Shown here: positions 54,327-63,477 of the stretch, one piece after another
Layout of the letters: each line of letters begins with the position of its first letter
Position numbering within the stretch: the first letter of the stretch is position 1
Assembly: GCA_020849495.1 (NCBI GenBank)
Contig: JADLGD010000111.1
Span: 1-64,000 of the forward strand
DNA length: 64,000 bases
Direction: 5' to 3'
Source of the DNA: Fluviicola sp.
GTDB lineage: Bacteria > Bacteroidota > Bacteroidia > Flavobacteriales_D > Crocinitomicaceae
Program-made: the position numbers and the translations under genes
Notes under the pieces: model-generated
What the model saw: the letters and a program-made list of their open reading frames with translations, nothing else
What the model was told of the DNA's origin: nothing
Database searches by the model: none

Positions 54327-55046
54327 ATGAAACTGCCCTTTATCTTACTTGTCGTTTTATCATCTTTGAGTGTTTCTGCTCAGAAATACGGCATGTTACA
54401 AGTTCAATTGGATCATTTTCCTGAAGCATGTAAAATCCCGTTTGAGCTATACTTGAATGAAGAATTAATCGGAACAACTGGTACTGATGGTTTTTTCTAT
54501 CCAACTAAAAAACTTAAAGGAGAACTTGTTGTAACGAATCCAAATGTTGGAAGCACAAAACAAGAAGTGAACTTAAGCAATAAAAAGGATTATCAAACCA
54601 TCTATTTCCCCACCACAAAAGCGTTTCAAGATTCCATGTTTAAACAAATCATCAAAGCTGATCCACATCTTTCTGAATTGATGGAATGTAATGTGATTGG
54701 AGGTGCGCATCCTCCTCAATCCGTAATTGATAGTTTACAAGATTTTCAACCAGCTGTTTTTCCTGGTGGAACCGCTGCATTGAGTAAATTTGTTGCTCAA
54801 AATATCAGATATCCAGAAATAGCTCGAGAGCTTGGTCTACAAGGGAAATTACAAGTCATTTTTAGAGTTGATGCTGAAGGCATGATTTCCTGCATCAAAT
54901 TAGTAAAAGGCGTTCCAGATTGCCCCGAATGTGATCTCGAAGGCTTGAGAGTGATCTCGAAATTGCCTCGATTTATCCCAGGAACTATCAACGGTAAAAA
55001 GGAAGCAACATTCTTCACTTTACCGATTCATTTCAAGTTGGGTTAA
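54327..55046 (+). CDS. secreted protein with TonB C-terminal domain
   Basis: About 239 aa from the ATG at 54327, where the signal peptide starts (MKLPFILLVVLSSLSVSAQ). Residues about 145-239 form a TonB C-terminal domain: 'FPGGTAALSKFVAQNIRYPE', 'GLQGKLQVIFRVDAEGMI', 'FTLPIHFKLG'. No membrane anchor for ExbB/ExbD contact other than the cleavable signal is visible, so it may be a TonB-like partner and not a full energy transducer. It lies 4 nt after the previous gene. Confidence 0.85.
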   Translation: MKLPFILLVVLSSLSVSAQKYGMLQVQLDHFPEACKIPFELYLNEELIGTTGTDGFFYPTKKLKGELVVTNPNVGSTKQEVNLSNKKDYQTIYFPTTKAFQDSMFKQIIKADPHLSELMECNVIGGAHPPQSVIDSLQDFQPAVFPGGTAALSKFVAQNIRYPEIARELGLQGKLQVIFRVDAEGMISCIKLVKGVPDCPECDLEGLRVISKLPRFIPGTINGKKEATFFTLPIHFKLG

Positions 55047-55059
55047 ATCCTTTTAACTC

Positions 55060-55941
55060 TTAATAACTACTCGTAGCTCCTCCAACGTGTTCAATCGGAT
55101 GCCAAGTGGTTTTCACTTCTTGGAAGTCATTGATGTAGTAAGGGCTTTCATCCGTTGTCTTCGTCAAACCACCCACGTAACGAATGATGCGTTTTACATT
55201 ACAATCAGCACCTTCTTCTAGTTTTCTTGCATGTTCATCGTTTTCGCCAGCATACAATACAGCGTTGATGTCCATGTGTGCGTGAAATGCATCAATTAAT
55301 TCTTTTTCAGAACCTGTCAAGATGTTGACTACACCTCCTGGTAAATCTGAAGTCGCTAATACTTCTGCAAAAGTGATGGCACACAAAGGCAATTGTTCAG
55401 CAGCCAAAACCACACAGCTATTTCCGCCAGCAATCACTGGTAAAATCGTTGAAACCAAACCAATCAAGCTATTCGTTTGTGGCGCAATGATTCCAACCAC
55501 ACCCATTGGTTCTAAAGCTGAGAAATTGAAATGTGAAGAAGCAACGGGATTCACTGAACTAAACACTTGTTGGTATTTATCGCACCAACCTGCGTAATAC
55601 ACACAGCGATCAATTGCCAAGTCTACTTCAGCGGTAGCTTTTGGAGCTGTAGCGCCTTGTTTCACCAATTCTTCAACAAATTGTGATTTTCTTCCTTCCA
55701 ACATTTCTGCAATGCGATACAAGATTTGACCGCGGTTAAAAGCAGTTCTTTCCGACCAAGAACCAAAAGCTTTTCGTGCAGCAACAACCGCATTTCGGTG
55801 ATCTTTTTTCGACGACAAACACATGTTCGCCAAGGCCTCACCCTTTTTATTCATTGGTGAATAGTATCTTCCAGATTCCGTTCTCGGAAATTGCCCTCCG
55901 ATGAAGATTTTGTATGTTTTTAGTATTTCCAATCTTTCCAT
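55060..55941 (-). CDS. truncated aldehyde dehydrogenase-like protein
   Basis: 293 aa from the ATG at 55941. The N-terminal half of an ALDH is clear ('YKIFIGGQFPRTESGRYYSP', 'MGVVGIIAPQTNSLIGLVST', 'AGGNSCVVLAAEQLP', 'GVVNILTG'), covering the nucleotide-binding domain. The catalytic Cys segment and C-terminal domain are absent and replaced by a short tail ('NDFQEVKTTWHPIEHVGGAT'). It follows the full-length ALDH on the same strand. It may be a non-catalytic partner. No remnant of the missing domain lies downstream. Confidence 0.82.
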   Translation of the reverse strand: MERLEILKTYKIFIGGQFPRTESGRYYSPMNKKGEALANMCLSSKKDHRNAVVAARKAFGSWSERTAFNRGQILYRIAEMLEGRKSQFVEELVKQGATAPKATAEVDLAIDRCVYYAGWCDKYQQVFSSVNPVASSHFNFSALEPMGVVGIIAPQTNSLIGLVSTILPVIAGGNSCVVLAAEQLPLCAITFAEVLATSDLPGGVVNILTGSEKELIDAFHAHMDINAVLYAGENDEHARKLEEGADCNVKRIIRYVGGLTKTTDESPYYINDFQEVKTTWHPIEHVGGATSSY

Positions 55942-55966
55942 TTTCGTAAAAATCAAGCTTTTCCTC

Positions 55967-56036
55967 CCTCTTTATCTCCCTCCAAAGGGAGAGACCTAAA
56001 TCCTCTTCCCCCTTTGGAGGGGGACCGAGGGGGAGG
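55967..56036. repeat. G/C-rich inverted repeat between the two ALDH genes
   Basis: CCTCCAAAGG (55979-55988) is repeated in inverse as CCTTTGGAGG (56011-56020), within C-rich and G-rich flanks (TTCCCCCTTT, GGGGGAGGAT). Such GC-rich elements stand out from the AT-rich surroundings and look like a dispersed repeat. Confidence 0.65.
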
Positions 56037-56067
56037 ATCACTAATAATTGATAATTATCTATTTCTA

Positions 56068-57585
56068 TTATCTCTCAAACTTCAAATAAGCCCCCAATCC
56101 ATGCATGCCGCCTTCTCTTCCGAAACCACTTTCTTTGTAGCCACCAAATGGTGAAGTTGGATCGAATTTGTTGTACGTATTTGCCCAAACGACTCCTGCA
56201 CGCAGTTTTGTAGTCAAATTAAATATACGTGAGCCTTTATCTGTCCAAACACCAGCTGCTAAACCAAAAGGTGTATTGTTTGCTTTTTGAATGACCTCAT
56301 CAATGGTACGGAACGTTTGAACGGAAAGAACTGGTCCAAAAATTTCTTCTTGAGCAATTCTACTCGATTGTGCCACATCAGTAAACAAGGTTGGTCGGAT
56401 GAAGTTTCCTTTTTTCGGAATCGAACACTTGCTCTCATAGATATCAGCACCTTCGTTTTTACCAATTTCAATGTACTTTAAAATGGTTTCCATTTGCGCT
56501 TTCGAGTTGATGGCACCGATATCTGTGTTTTTATCCAAAGGATTTCCAACATACAAGGTATCCAAACGATCTTTCAATTTTTGAATGACCATATCAGCAA
56601 CCGATTCTTGAACAAACAAGCGCGATCCTGCACAACAAACATGTCCTTGATTGAAGAAAATTCCATTAACAACACCTTCAACTGCCTGATCAATCGGTGC
56701 ATCTTCAAAAATGATATTTGCCGATTTTCCGCCCAATTCCAAGGTCAGTTTCTTCCCTGTTCCAGCAACTGCTTTTTGAATGATCTTTCCAACATTGGTA
56801 GAACCAGTGAAAGCCACTTTATTCACATCTGGGTGATTGACAATTGCAGCTCCAGTGTCACCGTATCCAGTTACAATATTTACTACACCTGCAGGCAAAC
56901 CAGATTCGTGTATGATCTCAGCTAATAACATGGCTGTGAGAGGTGTTGTTTCTGCTGGTTTCAAAACAACCGTATTTCCTGCTGCTAAAGCTGGAGCAAT
57001 CTTCCATGCCGCCATCAATAAAGGGAAATTCCAAGGAATGATTTGTCCTGCTACACCCAAAGCTTGTGTTTTTCGATTTGGGAAAGCATATTCCAATTTA
57101 TCCGCCCAACCAGCGTAATAGAAAAAGTGATTGCAAGCCAAAGGCACATCCACATCACGTGATTCACGAATGGTTTTTCCAGCATCTAAGGTTTCAACTA
57201 CTGCCAATTCGCGCGCTTTCTCTTGCATCAATCGCGCAATACGGAAAATGTATTTCCCACGTTCTTTAGCTGACAATTTAGACCAAACAGTTTCATAAGC
57301 AACACGAGCAGCTTTCACCGCTTTATCTACATCTTGCTCATTTCCATAAGCTACTTCTGCTAACTCTTCATCAGTTGCAGGATTCACCGTTTTGAAATAC
57401 TTACCTGAACTTGGCGCTACAAATTTTCCATCGATGTACAAATCATAGCGTTCCTTTAATTTCACATGACTTGTTCCTTCAGGACTTGGAGCGTAATCCC
57501 AAACACCATTGAAGTCGAACAGTTCATTTGATTGTTCGATCACCGTCTTTTTGTCAACAGTTTCGCTTTTTTTATTTTTTGCCAT
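56068..57585 (-). CDS. aldehyde dehydrogenase (NAD+ type)
   Basis: A 505-aa full-length ALDH oxidising an aldehyde to the acid. The catalytic Glu is in 'LTLELGGKSANIIFEDAPID', the Cys in 'FNQGHVCCAGSRLFV', and the cofactor site includes 'VAFTGSTNVGKIIQKA' and 'IIPWNFPLLMAAWK'. The N-terminal 40 residues are an extra charged extension. Its place just after deoC suggests it oxidises acetaldehyde released from deoxyribose 5-phosphate. Confidence 0.93.
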   Translation of the reverse strand: MAKNKKSETVDKKTVIEQSNELFDFNGVWDYAPSPEGTSHVKLKERYDLYIDGKFVAPSSGKYFKTVNPATDEELAEVAYGNEQDVDKAVKAARVAYETVWSKLSAKERGKYIFRIARLMQEKARELAVVETLDAGKTIRESRDVDVPLACNHFFYYAGWADKLEYAFPNRKTQALGVAGQIIPWNFPLLMAAWKIAPALAAGNTVVLKPAETTPLTAMLLAEIIHESGLPAGVVNIVTGYGDTGAAIVNHPDVNKVAFTGSTNVGKIIQKAVAGTGKKLTLELGGKSANIIFEDAPIDQAVEGVVNGIFFNQGHVCCAGSRLFVQESVADMVIQKLKDRLDTLYVGNPLDKNTDIGAINSKAQMETILKYIEIGKNEGADIYESKCSIPKKGNFIRPTLFTDVAQSSRIAQEEIFGPVLSVQTFRTIDEVIQKANNTPFGLAAGVWTDKGSRIFNLTTKLRAGVVWANTYNKFDPTSPFGGYKESGFGREGGMHGLGAYLKFER

Positions 57586-57587
57586 GT

Positions 57588-58508
57588 TTAATCAATTGAA
57601 AAATAATCTGCACTTTGATAGTGACCTGTTGTTTGTTTCATGATTTGCATCAACACATCATTTGCTAAAGAACTTGCTCCAAAACGGAACCATTCGTTGT
57701 TTAGCCAACCAGCTCCCAGGGTTTCTTTTACCATGACCAAATTGTGCAAGGCTAATTTTGAATTGGAGATACCACCAGCTGGTTTCATCCCAACTTTTAC
57801 TCCTGTTTTTAAATAAAAATCTTTGATGGCACACAACATGGTGTAAGTGACTTGCATCGTAGCTGCTGGCTGAATTTTACCTGTAGAAGTTTTGATAAAA
57901 TCGGCACCTGCATACATGGCAATATCACTTGCTCTGCGCACTTGATCCAAAGAAGCCAATTCTCCCGTTTCCAAAATTACTTTCAAGCGAGCTGAACCAC
58001 AGGCCTCTTTAATGGCTGCAATTTCATCAAACACAAAATTGTATTCTCCAGCTAAAAACTTACCTCTTGAAATCACCATATCGATTTCATCAGCACCATT
58101 TTCAACCGCAAAACGGGTATCCATGATTTTAATTTCATGAGGTGCTTGTCCGCTTGGAAATGCTGTAGAAACAGACGCTACTTTGATGCCTGAATTTCCA
58201 AGCGCTTTTTTTGCTTCAGCGACCATCGATGGGTACACGCAAATAGCTGCCACTGTTGGCAAATCGGGCTGAACATCATGTAAATGTTGCGCTTTGTAAC
58301 ACAACTGACGGACTTTTCCTGGAGTATCTTTTCCTTCCAAAGTGGTCAAATCAATCATGTTCAACACCATTTTCAGGCCTTGCATTTTTGATTCGTTCTT
58401 AATGGAACGCGTTTGAAAACGCGCCACACGTTCTTCCACTCCTACTTTATCAACGGTAGGACTTAAACGAAAATCAGGGACTTTCTTATGAATTTTATTT
58501 GTACTCAT
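57588..58508 (-). CDS. deoC: deoxyribose-phosphate aldolase
   Basis: It cleaves 2-deoxyribose 5-phosphate to glyceraldehyde 3-phosphate and acetaldehyde. The 306-aa class I aldolase has the Schiff-base lysine in 'ADFIKTSTGKIQPAATM', the second lysine in 'GVKVGMKPAGGISNSK', and 'LKVILETGELASL'. The N-terminal part is about 45 residues longer than in E. coli. It heads the deoC-ALDH-ALDH unit. Confidence 0.95.
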   Translation of the reverse strand: MSTNKIHKKVPDFRLSPTVDKVGVEERVARFQTRSIKNESKMQGLKMVLNMIDLTTLEGKDTPGKVRQLCYKAQHLHDVQPDLPTVAAICVYPSMVAEAKKALGNSGIKVASVSTAFPSGQAPHEIKIMDTRFAVENGADEIDMVISRGKFLAGEYNFVFDEIAAIKEACGSARLKVILETGELASLDQVRRASDIAMYAGADFIKTSTGKIQPAATMQVTYTMLCAIKDFYLKTGVKVGMKPAGGISNSKLALHNLVMVKETLGAGWLNNEWFRFGASSLANDVLMQIMKQTTGHYQSADYFSID

Positions 58509-58534
58509 GCAAATTGCATTGGTTTTAAGTAGTT

Positions 58535-58542
58535 CAAATATA
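58535..58542 (-). promoter_or_regulatory. -7 box TATATTTG for deoC
   Basis: An exact TAnnTTTG on the minus strand, 26 nt before the deoC start. No -33 TTG at the usual distance. Confidence 0.35.
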
Positions 58543-58651
58543 AAAAAGTGTGTGGTAGCTTCGCGGTTTTGTGAATAAGTTTCATAGCTAAAAGGAATTA
58601 GCTGATGGATTCTTTTTCAAATTCTGAAGATTCTACTTATTTTTAGCTCCA

Positions 58652-59470
58652 ATGAATCAGGAAAAATCGTTTGAATTATTGCAAACCGCTTTGCAAGGTG
58701 CTGTTGAAGCAGCTCAAGCCATTATGCAAATTTACAGCAGTGATTTTTCTACCACCATGAAAGACGACGGCAGTCCTGTTACGATTGCAGACCATGCTTC
58801 AAACGATGTGTTGGTTGCTCATCTAAGTAAAACAGGGATTCCTTTGATCAGTGAAGAGTCATTGAAAGCTCCTTTTGAAGAACGCAAAAACTGGGACTAT
58901 GTTTGGTGCATTGATCCCTTGGACGGCACAAAAGAATTCATTAAAAAAAATGATGAGTTTGCGATCTGTGTGGCCTTGGTTCATCAACAACAACCAATTT
59001 TAGGAATCATTGTCTCACCTATTCAAGAAACGATTTTAGTTGGTGGAAAAGTTATTCCGCCTGCAATCATAAGATTTGAGGACATTGACCAACCAAGTGC
59101 ATGGAACTATATTGAACAAAAACAACAAATCAATCAACCCTTGGTCATTGCTGTTAGTCGCTCACAAGGTTCGGGAACAGATCTAAAATTCAATCAAAGC
59201 ATCAAAGAGCAATTTGGCGAAGTGGTTTTTTTGAAAAAAGGAAGTGCATTGAAATTTTTTGACCTAGCTATGGGTCATGCAGATATTTATGCAAGATACG
59301 CTCCAACCATGGAATGGGACATTGCCGCTGGACAAGCCATTATTGAAGCCTTAGGAGGAAAAGTAATTCACGCAGAAAGTGGCGAACCCTTGTATTACAA
59401 CAAAGCCAATTTATACAATCCTTATTTCATTGTTCACACCAGTAGTGTGATTAAACATTTAGGCGAATGA
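58652..59470 (+). CDS. cysQ: 3'(2'),5'-bisphosphate nucleotidase
   Basis: CysQ removes the 3' phosphate from PAP, a by-product of sulphate assimilation and sulphation. The 272-aa inositol-monophosphatase fold has metal ligands in 'ISEESLKAPF', 'WCIDPLDGTKEFI' and 'WDIAAGQAII'. The gene is followed by two outer-membrane barrel genes with 1- to 4-bp overlaps, so it may be the head of an operon. Confidence 0.92.
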   Translation: MNQEKSFELLQTALQGAVEAAQAIMQIYSSDFSTTMKDDGSPVTIADHASNDVLVAHLSKTGIPLISEESLKAPFEERKNWDYVWCIDPLDGTKEFIKKNDEFAICVALVHQQQPILGIIVSPIQETILVGGKVIPPAIIRFEDIDQPSAWNYIEQKQQINQPLVIAVSRSQGSGTDLKFNQSIKEQFGEVVFLKKGSALKFFDLAMGHADIYARYAPTMEWDIAAGQAIIEALGGKVIHAESGEPLYYNKANLYNPYFIVHTSSVIKHLGE

Positions 59471-61005
59471 TGAAAAAAGTTGGTCTACTCTGTTGTCTAA
59501 TTATCGCCCATTTTTCAATGGCGCAAAACCGTGTTTTACCAATTGCGTCCTACTTTAAAGATCAAGTTTTTCGAATGGGAACAGATGTATCACCCGTTTT
59601 TCCTGTTGAAAATCAAGTGAGCAACTATTACAAATACACCAAAGATTCTACAAAACGCTATTCCAACTTTGGCTATGCTTTGTACAACAAAGAATTGATT
59701 GAATTACACAAGAAGGAAGGTTCACTTTGGATCACACCATTATTAGATATCAGCTTAGGGAAAGGATTGGCTGATACTTTAGCCCGAAGATCTCAAAATA
59801 CAAGAGGAGCAAGAATTGAAGGCGCTTTGGGTAAAAAAGTGTTTTTTTCCACGGCTATTTTCGAAAACCAAGCTGTTTTTGCACCATACATTGGACAATA
59901 TGTTTCCCAACGGGGTGAGTTTTATCCCAATGCTGCAGATTCAAGTTATGTACTACAAAATGCGGTAATCCCAGGTGCGGCCCGCACAAAGCCATTCAAA
60001 ACAGAAGGCTACGATTATGCTTATGCGGTAGGAATGGTTCGATGGACCGTTTTACCTAAACTCAATGTTTATTGGGGAAATCAATCGGTTTTTGTGGGAA
60101 GTGGTCACCGTTCGATGTTATGGTCAGACAATAGTGTGCCAGCCATGAATCTTCGTGTTCAATACCAATTGGGTGAAAAATGGGATTTTCAATTTTCCAA
60201 AATGCGAGGCTTTAATTTGTTGCGTTTGCCTGTTGCCACTAACGGGGAAGCTTATTACGAGCCAAAATCCTTGAGCATTGCTGTGATTTACTTTAAACCA
60301 ACCAAACACACTTCTATCGGTTTATTTGAAGGAGGCATTTGGTCGAGAGGCGATTCACTTCAAAAAACACCAATTCAGGCTGCTTATTTTATTCCGATTC
60401 CTGGTGGTGCGTTATTGCAAGAAGCAATCAATCAAAAAGCCTATTCGTTAGTAGGAATTGATGCCAATCACCGTTTCAAAAATTGGATGATTTATGGTCA
60501 ATTTGGTTTGAACGTGAATCAAGCACAAAGTTTTGTAGGACAGTTAGGAACACGTATCTTCCTCAAAAAAGCGAGTTATTCTTTTGTACAAGTAGAATTC
60601 AACCATGCTGATAAAATGGCCTATACAGCTCAAAATCCACGGATCCATTATGCGAATTATCAATTACCACTCGCACATCCAATGGGAGGTAATTTAGATG
60701 AACTGTTATTGCGTTTCAATTTTGAATGGAAGCACTGGTTCGTGTCTGGACAAACGAGTTATTATTTCAACCAATCCATCAATTACAAACAGCTTTTACC
60801 CATTTATCAAGTACAAAATTCGGCAACGCAACAATCCTTTTATCAATCGCTTGAATTGGGTTACCGATTTAATCGCAGTTACGGATTCGATGTATTTGCA
60901 TCCTTTGTTTACCGAAACGCTTGGACTTCTTCTTCACGTTCAGAAGGTTCTTGGATCAACTTCGGTTTACGCACCGCTATCAATAATCATTATTACGACT
61001 TTTGA
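59467..61005 (+). CDS. outer-membrane RemB/Wzi-like barrel protein 1
   Basis: 512 aa with signal peptide (VGLLCCLIIAHFSMAQ), then alternating hydrophobic strands with aromatic girdles ('LNVYWGNQSVFVGSGHRSML', 'FSKMRGFNLL', 'VGIDANHRFKNWMIYGQFG'). It fits the capsule-assembly Wzi / gliding RemB porin-like family. It overlaps cysQ by 4 bases and the next barrel gene by 1 base. The specific role is not clear. Confidence 0.82.
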   Translation: MMKKVGLLCCLIIAHFSMAQNRVLPIASYFKDQVFRMGTDVSPVFPVENQVSNYYKYTKDSTKRYSNFGYALYNKELIELHKKEGSLWITPLLDISLGKGLADTLARRSQNTRGARIEGALGKKVFFSTAIFENQAVFAPYIGQYVSQRGEFYPNAADSSYVLQNAVIPGAARTKPFKTEGYDYAYAVGMVRWTVLPKLNVYWGNQSVFVGSGHRSMLWSDNSVPAMNLRVQYQLGEKWDFQFSKMRGFNLLRLPVATNGEAYYEPKSLSIAVIYFKPTKHTSIGLFEGGIWSRGDSLQKTPIQAAYFIPIPGGALLQEAINQKAYSLVGIDANHRFKNWMIYGQFGLNVNQAQSFVGQLGTRIFLKKASYSFVQVEFNHADKMAYTAQNPRIHYANYQLPLAHPMGGNLDELLLRFNFEWKHWFVSGQTSYYFNQSINYKQLLPIYQVQNSATQQSFYQSLELGYRFNRSYGFDVFASFVYRNAWTSSSRSEGSWINFGLRTAINNHYYDF

Positions 61006-62441
61006 TGAGAGTACTTCTTTACATAGCTATGTTCTTGTTGCCTGAAATTGTTTTCGGTCAGGCAGGTATTGCAGCACTTACAGATAGTACTTGGTCTAAT
61101 TTACCATCCAACGAACGCTTTCATTCAGCCATTCAACCTGCTGTTAGACAAGCGTATAATTGGATCAAAACCGACAGTTCATCCAAAGGAAAAAGCAGAA
61201 GGTTTTCAATTGGCTTAATTCCGGAAGCATTTGCAAGTTATGATACCAGTTTCAATTACCGCGCTGCAATCGGATTTACTGCCGAATACGAAGGTGAAAA
61301 ATGGTACAATCGGACTTCCTTTGCAAGTGGTTGGTCAACAAGGGAACGAAGCAATCAAACCCATCCAGCTTACCTGCCAACACATCAACACGCTGGTTAT
61401 TTGTACAATGATATCCGTACGCGATTTGGATACACACCCAATGAAATGTTGCATGTAAGTTTTGGAATCGACAACCAATTTTTTGGAGAAGGTTATCGCT
61501 CGTTGATCCAAGGAGATCAGGTTGCACCCAATCCATTTGCTCAAATGCGCGTTAATTTCTGGCGCTTGGAATACGGCTTGATGTATCAGTTTCTCAATGA
61601 ACTGGATAGCACCGATCGCATTTGGAAATTCAATGCCAGTCATTATTTGAGTTGGAACGCCACAAAAAATTGGAATATCAGTTTCTATGAAACAGTGTTG
61701 TTTCAGCCATCAGATGGAACTTACAAAAGAGGGTTTGAAGTAGAATACTTGAATCCGATTGTGTTTTTTAGACCACAAGAATACAGTGTAGGTTCATCAG
61801 ACAATGTTTTATTGGCGTTTCATTCGAGTTACAAGATTCGCCAACACAAAGTGTATTTTCAACTATCCTTGGATGAGTTTTTCTTACAAGAAATCCGCAA
61901 TCGCACGAAGTGGTGGGCGAATAAATACGGTGCACAGTTGGGAGTAAAAGGACATTTTAAACGCTTTAATTACAGAGTTGAAGGAAATGTTGTTCGTCCG
62001 TATACTTATTCCCACATTAATTATGGACAGAATGTAGGAAATGTTGGTCAACCAATGGGTCACACTTTGGGGAGCAATTTCGCAGAGTTAATAGCGATGG
62101 TCGATTTCAACATCAAAAAATTCCATGTAAAAACCTATGCTGTTTTTCAGCTAAAAGGATTTGATGATACTTCAGATAGTTTGAATTTGAGTTGGGGAGG
62201 CAACATTTATAGTAATTATCTCAACCGTCCGAAAGAATACGGTAATACGATTGGTCAAGGTATTACACAGCGTTTTTTACAGGTGGGTGGTGAACTTTCT
62301 TATACCATTGAAGCATTGCGTTTGCAGACTTATTTACAAGCTGGCATCAATTATTCTTGGGGGGAAATGGCAACTCGATTCGACCCGATGCTCTGTATTG
62401 GTTTCCGAACCACGCTCTTTGTTCCAAGAAGGTTGTTTTGA
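61005..62441 (+). CDS. outer-membrane RemB/Wzi-like barrel protein 2
   Basis: The ATG at 61005 is used (the ORF-track start is a TTG): 478 aa with signal peptide MRVLLYIAMFLLPEIVFGQ. Motifs such as 'FGIDNQFFGEGYRSLIQGDQ', 'HYLSWNATKNWNISFYETVL' and 'VEYLNPIVFFRPQEYSVGSS' are like those of gliding-motility protein RemB. The previous stop overlaps its start in TGATG. It may serve surface polysaccharide or lectin attachment. Confidence 0.86.
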   Translation: MRVLLYIAMFLLPEIVFGQAGIAALTDSTWSNLPSNERFHSAIQPAVRQAYNWIKTDSSSKGKSRRFSIGLIPEAFASYDTSFNYRAAIGFTAEYEGEKWYNRTSFASGWSTRERSNQTHPAYLPTHQHAGYLYNDIRTRFGYTPNEMLHVSFGIDNQFFGEGYRSLIQGDQVAPNPFAQMRVNFWRLEYGLMYQFLNELDSTDRIWKFNASHYLSWNATKNWNISFYETVLFQPSDGTYKRGFEVEYLNPIVFFRPQEYSVGSSDNVLLAFHSSYKIRQHKVYFQLSLDEFFLQEIRNRTKWWANKYGAQLGVKGHFKRFNYRVEGNVVRPYTYSHINYGQNVGNVGQPMGHTLGSNFAELIAMVDFNIKKFHVKTYAVFQLKGFDDTSDSLNLSWGGNIYSNYLNRPKEYGNTIGQGITQRFLQVGGELSYTIEALRLQTYLQAGINYSWGEMATRFDPMLCIGFRTTLFVPRRLF

Positions 62442-62537
62442 TCCCTTGAAGGTGTACAACTGTTTCTTTTGGTAACAAAAATCACATGCAATCAAATAAA
62501 ATGCTGCAAGGAGAATCATTTTTCCAACCTTAAACAG

Positions 62538-62545
62538 TAAATTTG
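62538..62545 (+). promoter_or_regulatory. -7 box TAAATTTG for the heme O synthase gene
   Basis: An exact TAnnTTTG lies 22 nt before the ATG. The -33 position is T-rich but has no clear TTTG. Confidence 0.4.
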
Positions 62546-62567
62546 CGGCACAAAAATACGCAGACAC

Positions 62568-63467
62568 ATGAATTTCGGTAAAAAGGTCAAAATGTACATG
62601 AGTTTCACGAAATTTCGTTTGTCTGCTCTCGTCATCATTTCTGCGCTTTCTGGTTACTTATTCGTTGGAGGAAACGACGGTTTAGAAATCACCTATTTAT
62701 TAGTTGGGGGTTTGTTGGTGACAGCTGCATCAAATGGTTCCAATCAAATCTGGGAGCGTGAATTAGACATTTTAATGAACCGCACAGAAAAGCGTCCTTT
62801 GCCCATGGGTGAAATGTCTGTTTCTGAAGGAATGATTGTGGTGACCATCTGCTTATTGCCTGGATTATGGATGTTGTATCAATTGAATCTAGGTTCCATG
62901 TTATTGGGATTAGCAGCATTTATCTCGTATGTTTTCATTTACACGCCCATGAAGCGAATTTCTACTTGGGCTGTTTTTGTCGGAGCATTCCCAGGGGCAA
63001 TTCCACCTATGTTAGGTGCTGTAGCAGGTTCTGATAGTTTTGGTTTGGTTCCAGGTGTTTTATTCTTCATTCAATTTGTGTGGCAATTCCCTCATTTTTG
63101 GGCTATTGCTTGGGTGGCATACGATGATTATCAACAAGCTGGATTTTCCTTATTGCCTTCAAAAAAAGGACGCACAAAAGGTTCAGCTTATCAAATTGCT
63201 GCCTATTCATTGGCATTGATCCCGTTTACTTTATTACCATGGCTAATGGGTTGGTGTGGAACTTGGACTTTAATTATTGGTGGAGTAATCGGTGTATTGT
63301 TCTTCCTTTTATCTTATAGATTATTGATTTCACTAGAAATCGCAGATGCTAAAAAACTTATGTTTGCCTCATTTGTTTATTTACCAATCGTTCAATTCCT
63401 GTATGTGTTTGATCGTATTGATCTAAAAATCATCGAGGCATTGATAGAGCATGGAACAGGCATTTAA
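62568..63467 (+). CDS. ctaB: heme O synthase (protoheme IX farnesyltransferase)
   Basis: It attaches a farnesyl group to heme B for terminal oxidases. The 299-aa UbiA-family membrane protein has the metal and polyprenyl motifs 'NGSNQIWERELDILMNRTEK' (NxxxxxxE(R)D-like) and 'YDDYQQAGFSLLP', plus 'WQFPHFWAIAW'. It lies 10 nt upstream of an oxidase subunit III gene, as is usual. The symbol cyoE is also used. Confidence 0.93.
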   Translation: MNFGKKVKMYMSFTKFRLSALVIISALSGYLFVGGNDGLEITYLLVGGLLVTAASNGSNQIWERELDILMNRTEKRPLPMGEMSVSEGMIVVTICLLPGLWMLYQLNLGSMLLGLAAFISYVFIYTPMKRISTWAVFVGAFPGAIPPMLGAVAGSDSFGLVPGVLFFIQFVWQFPHFWAIAWVAYDDYQQAGFSLLPSKKGRTKGSAYQIAAYSLALIPFTLLPWLMGWCGTWTLIIGGVIGVLFFLLSYRLLISLEIADAKKLMFASFVYLPIVQFLYVFDRIDLKIIEALIEHGTGI

Positions 63468-63477
63468 ATTTTGAATT

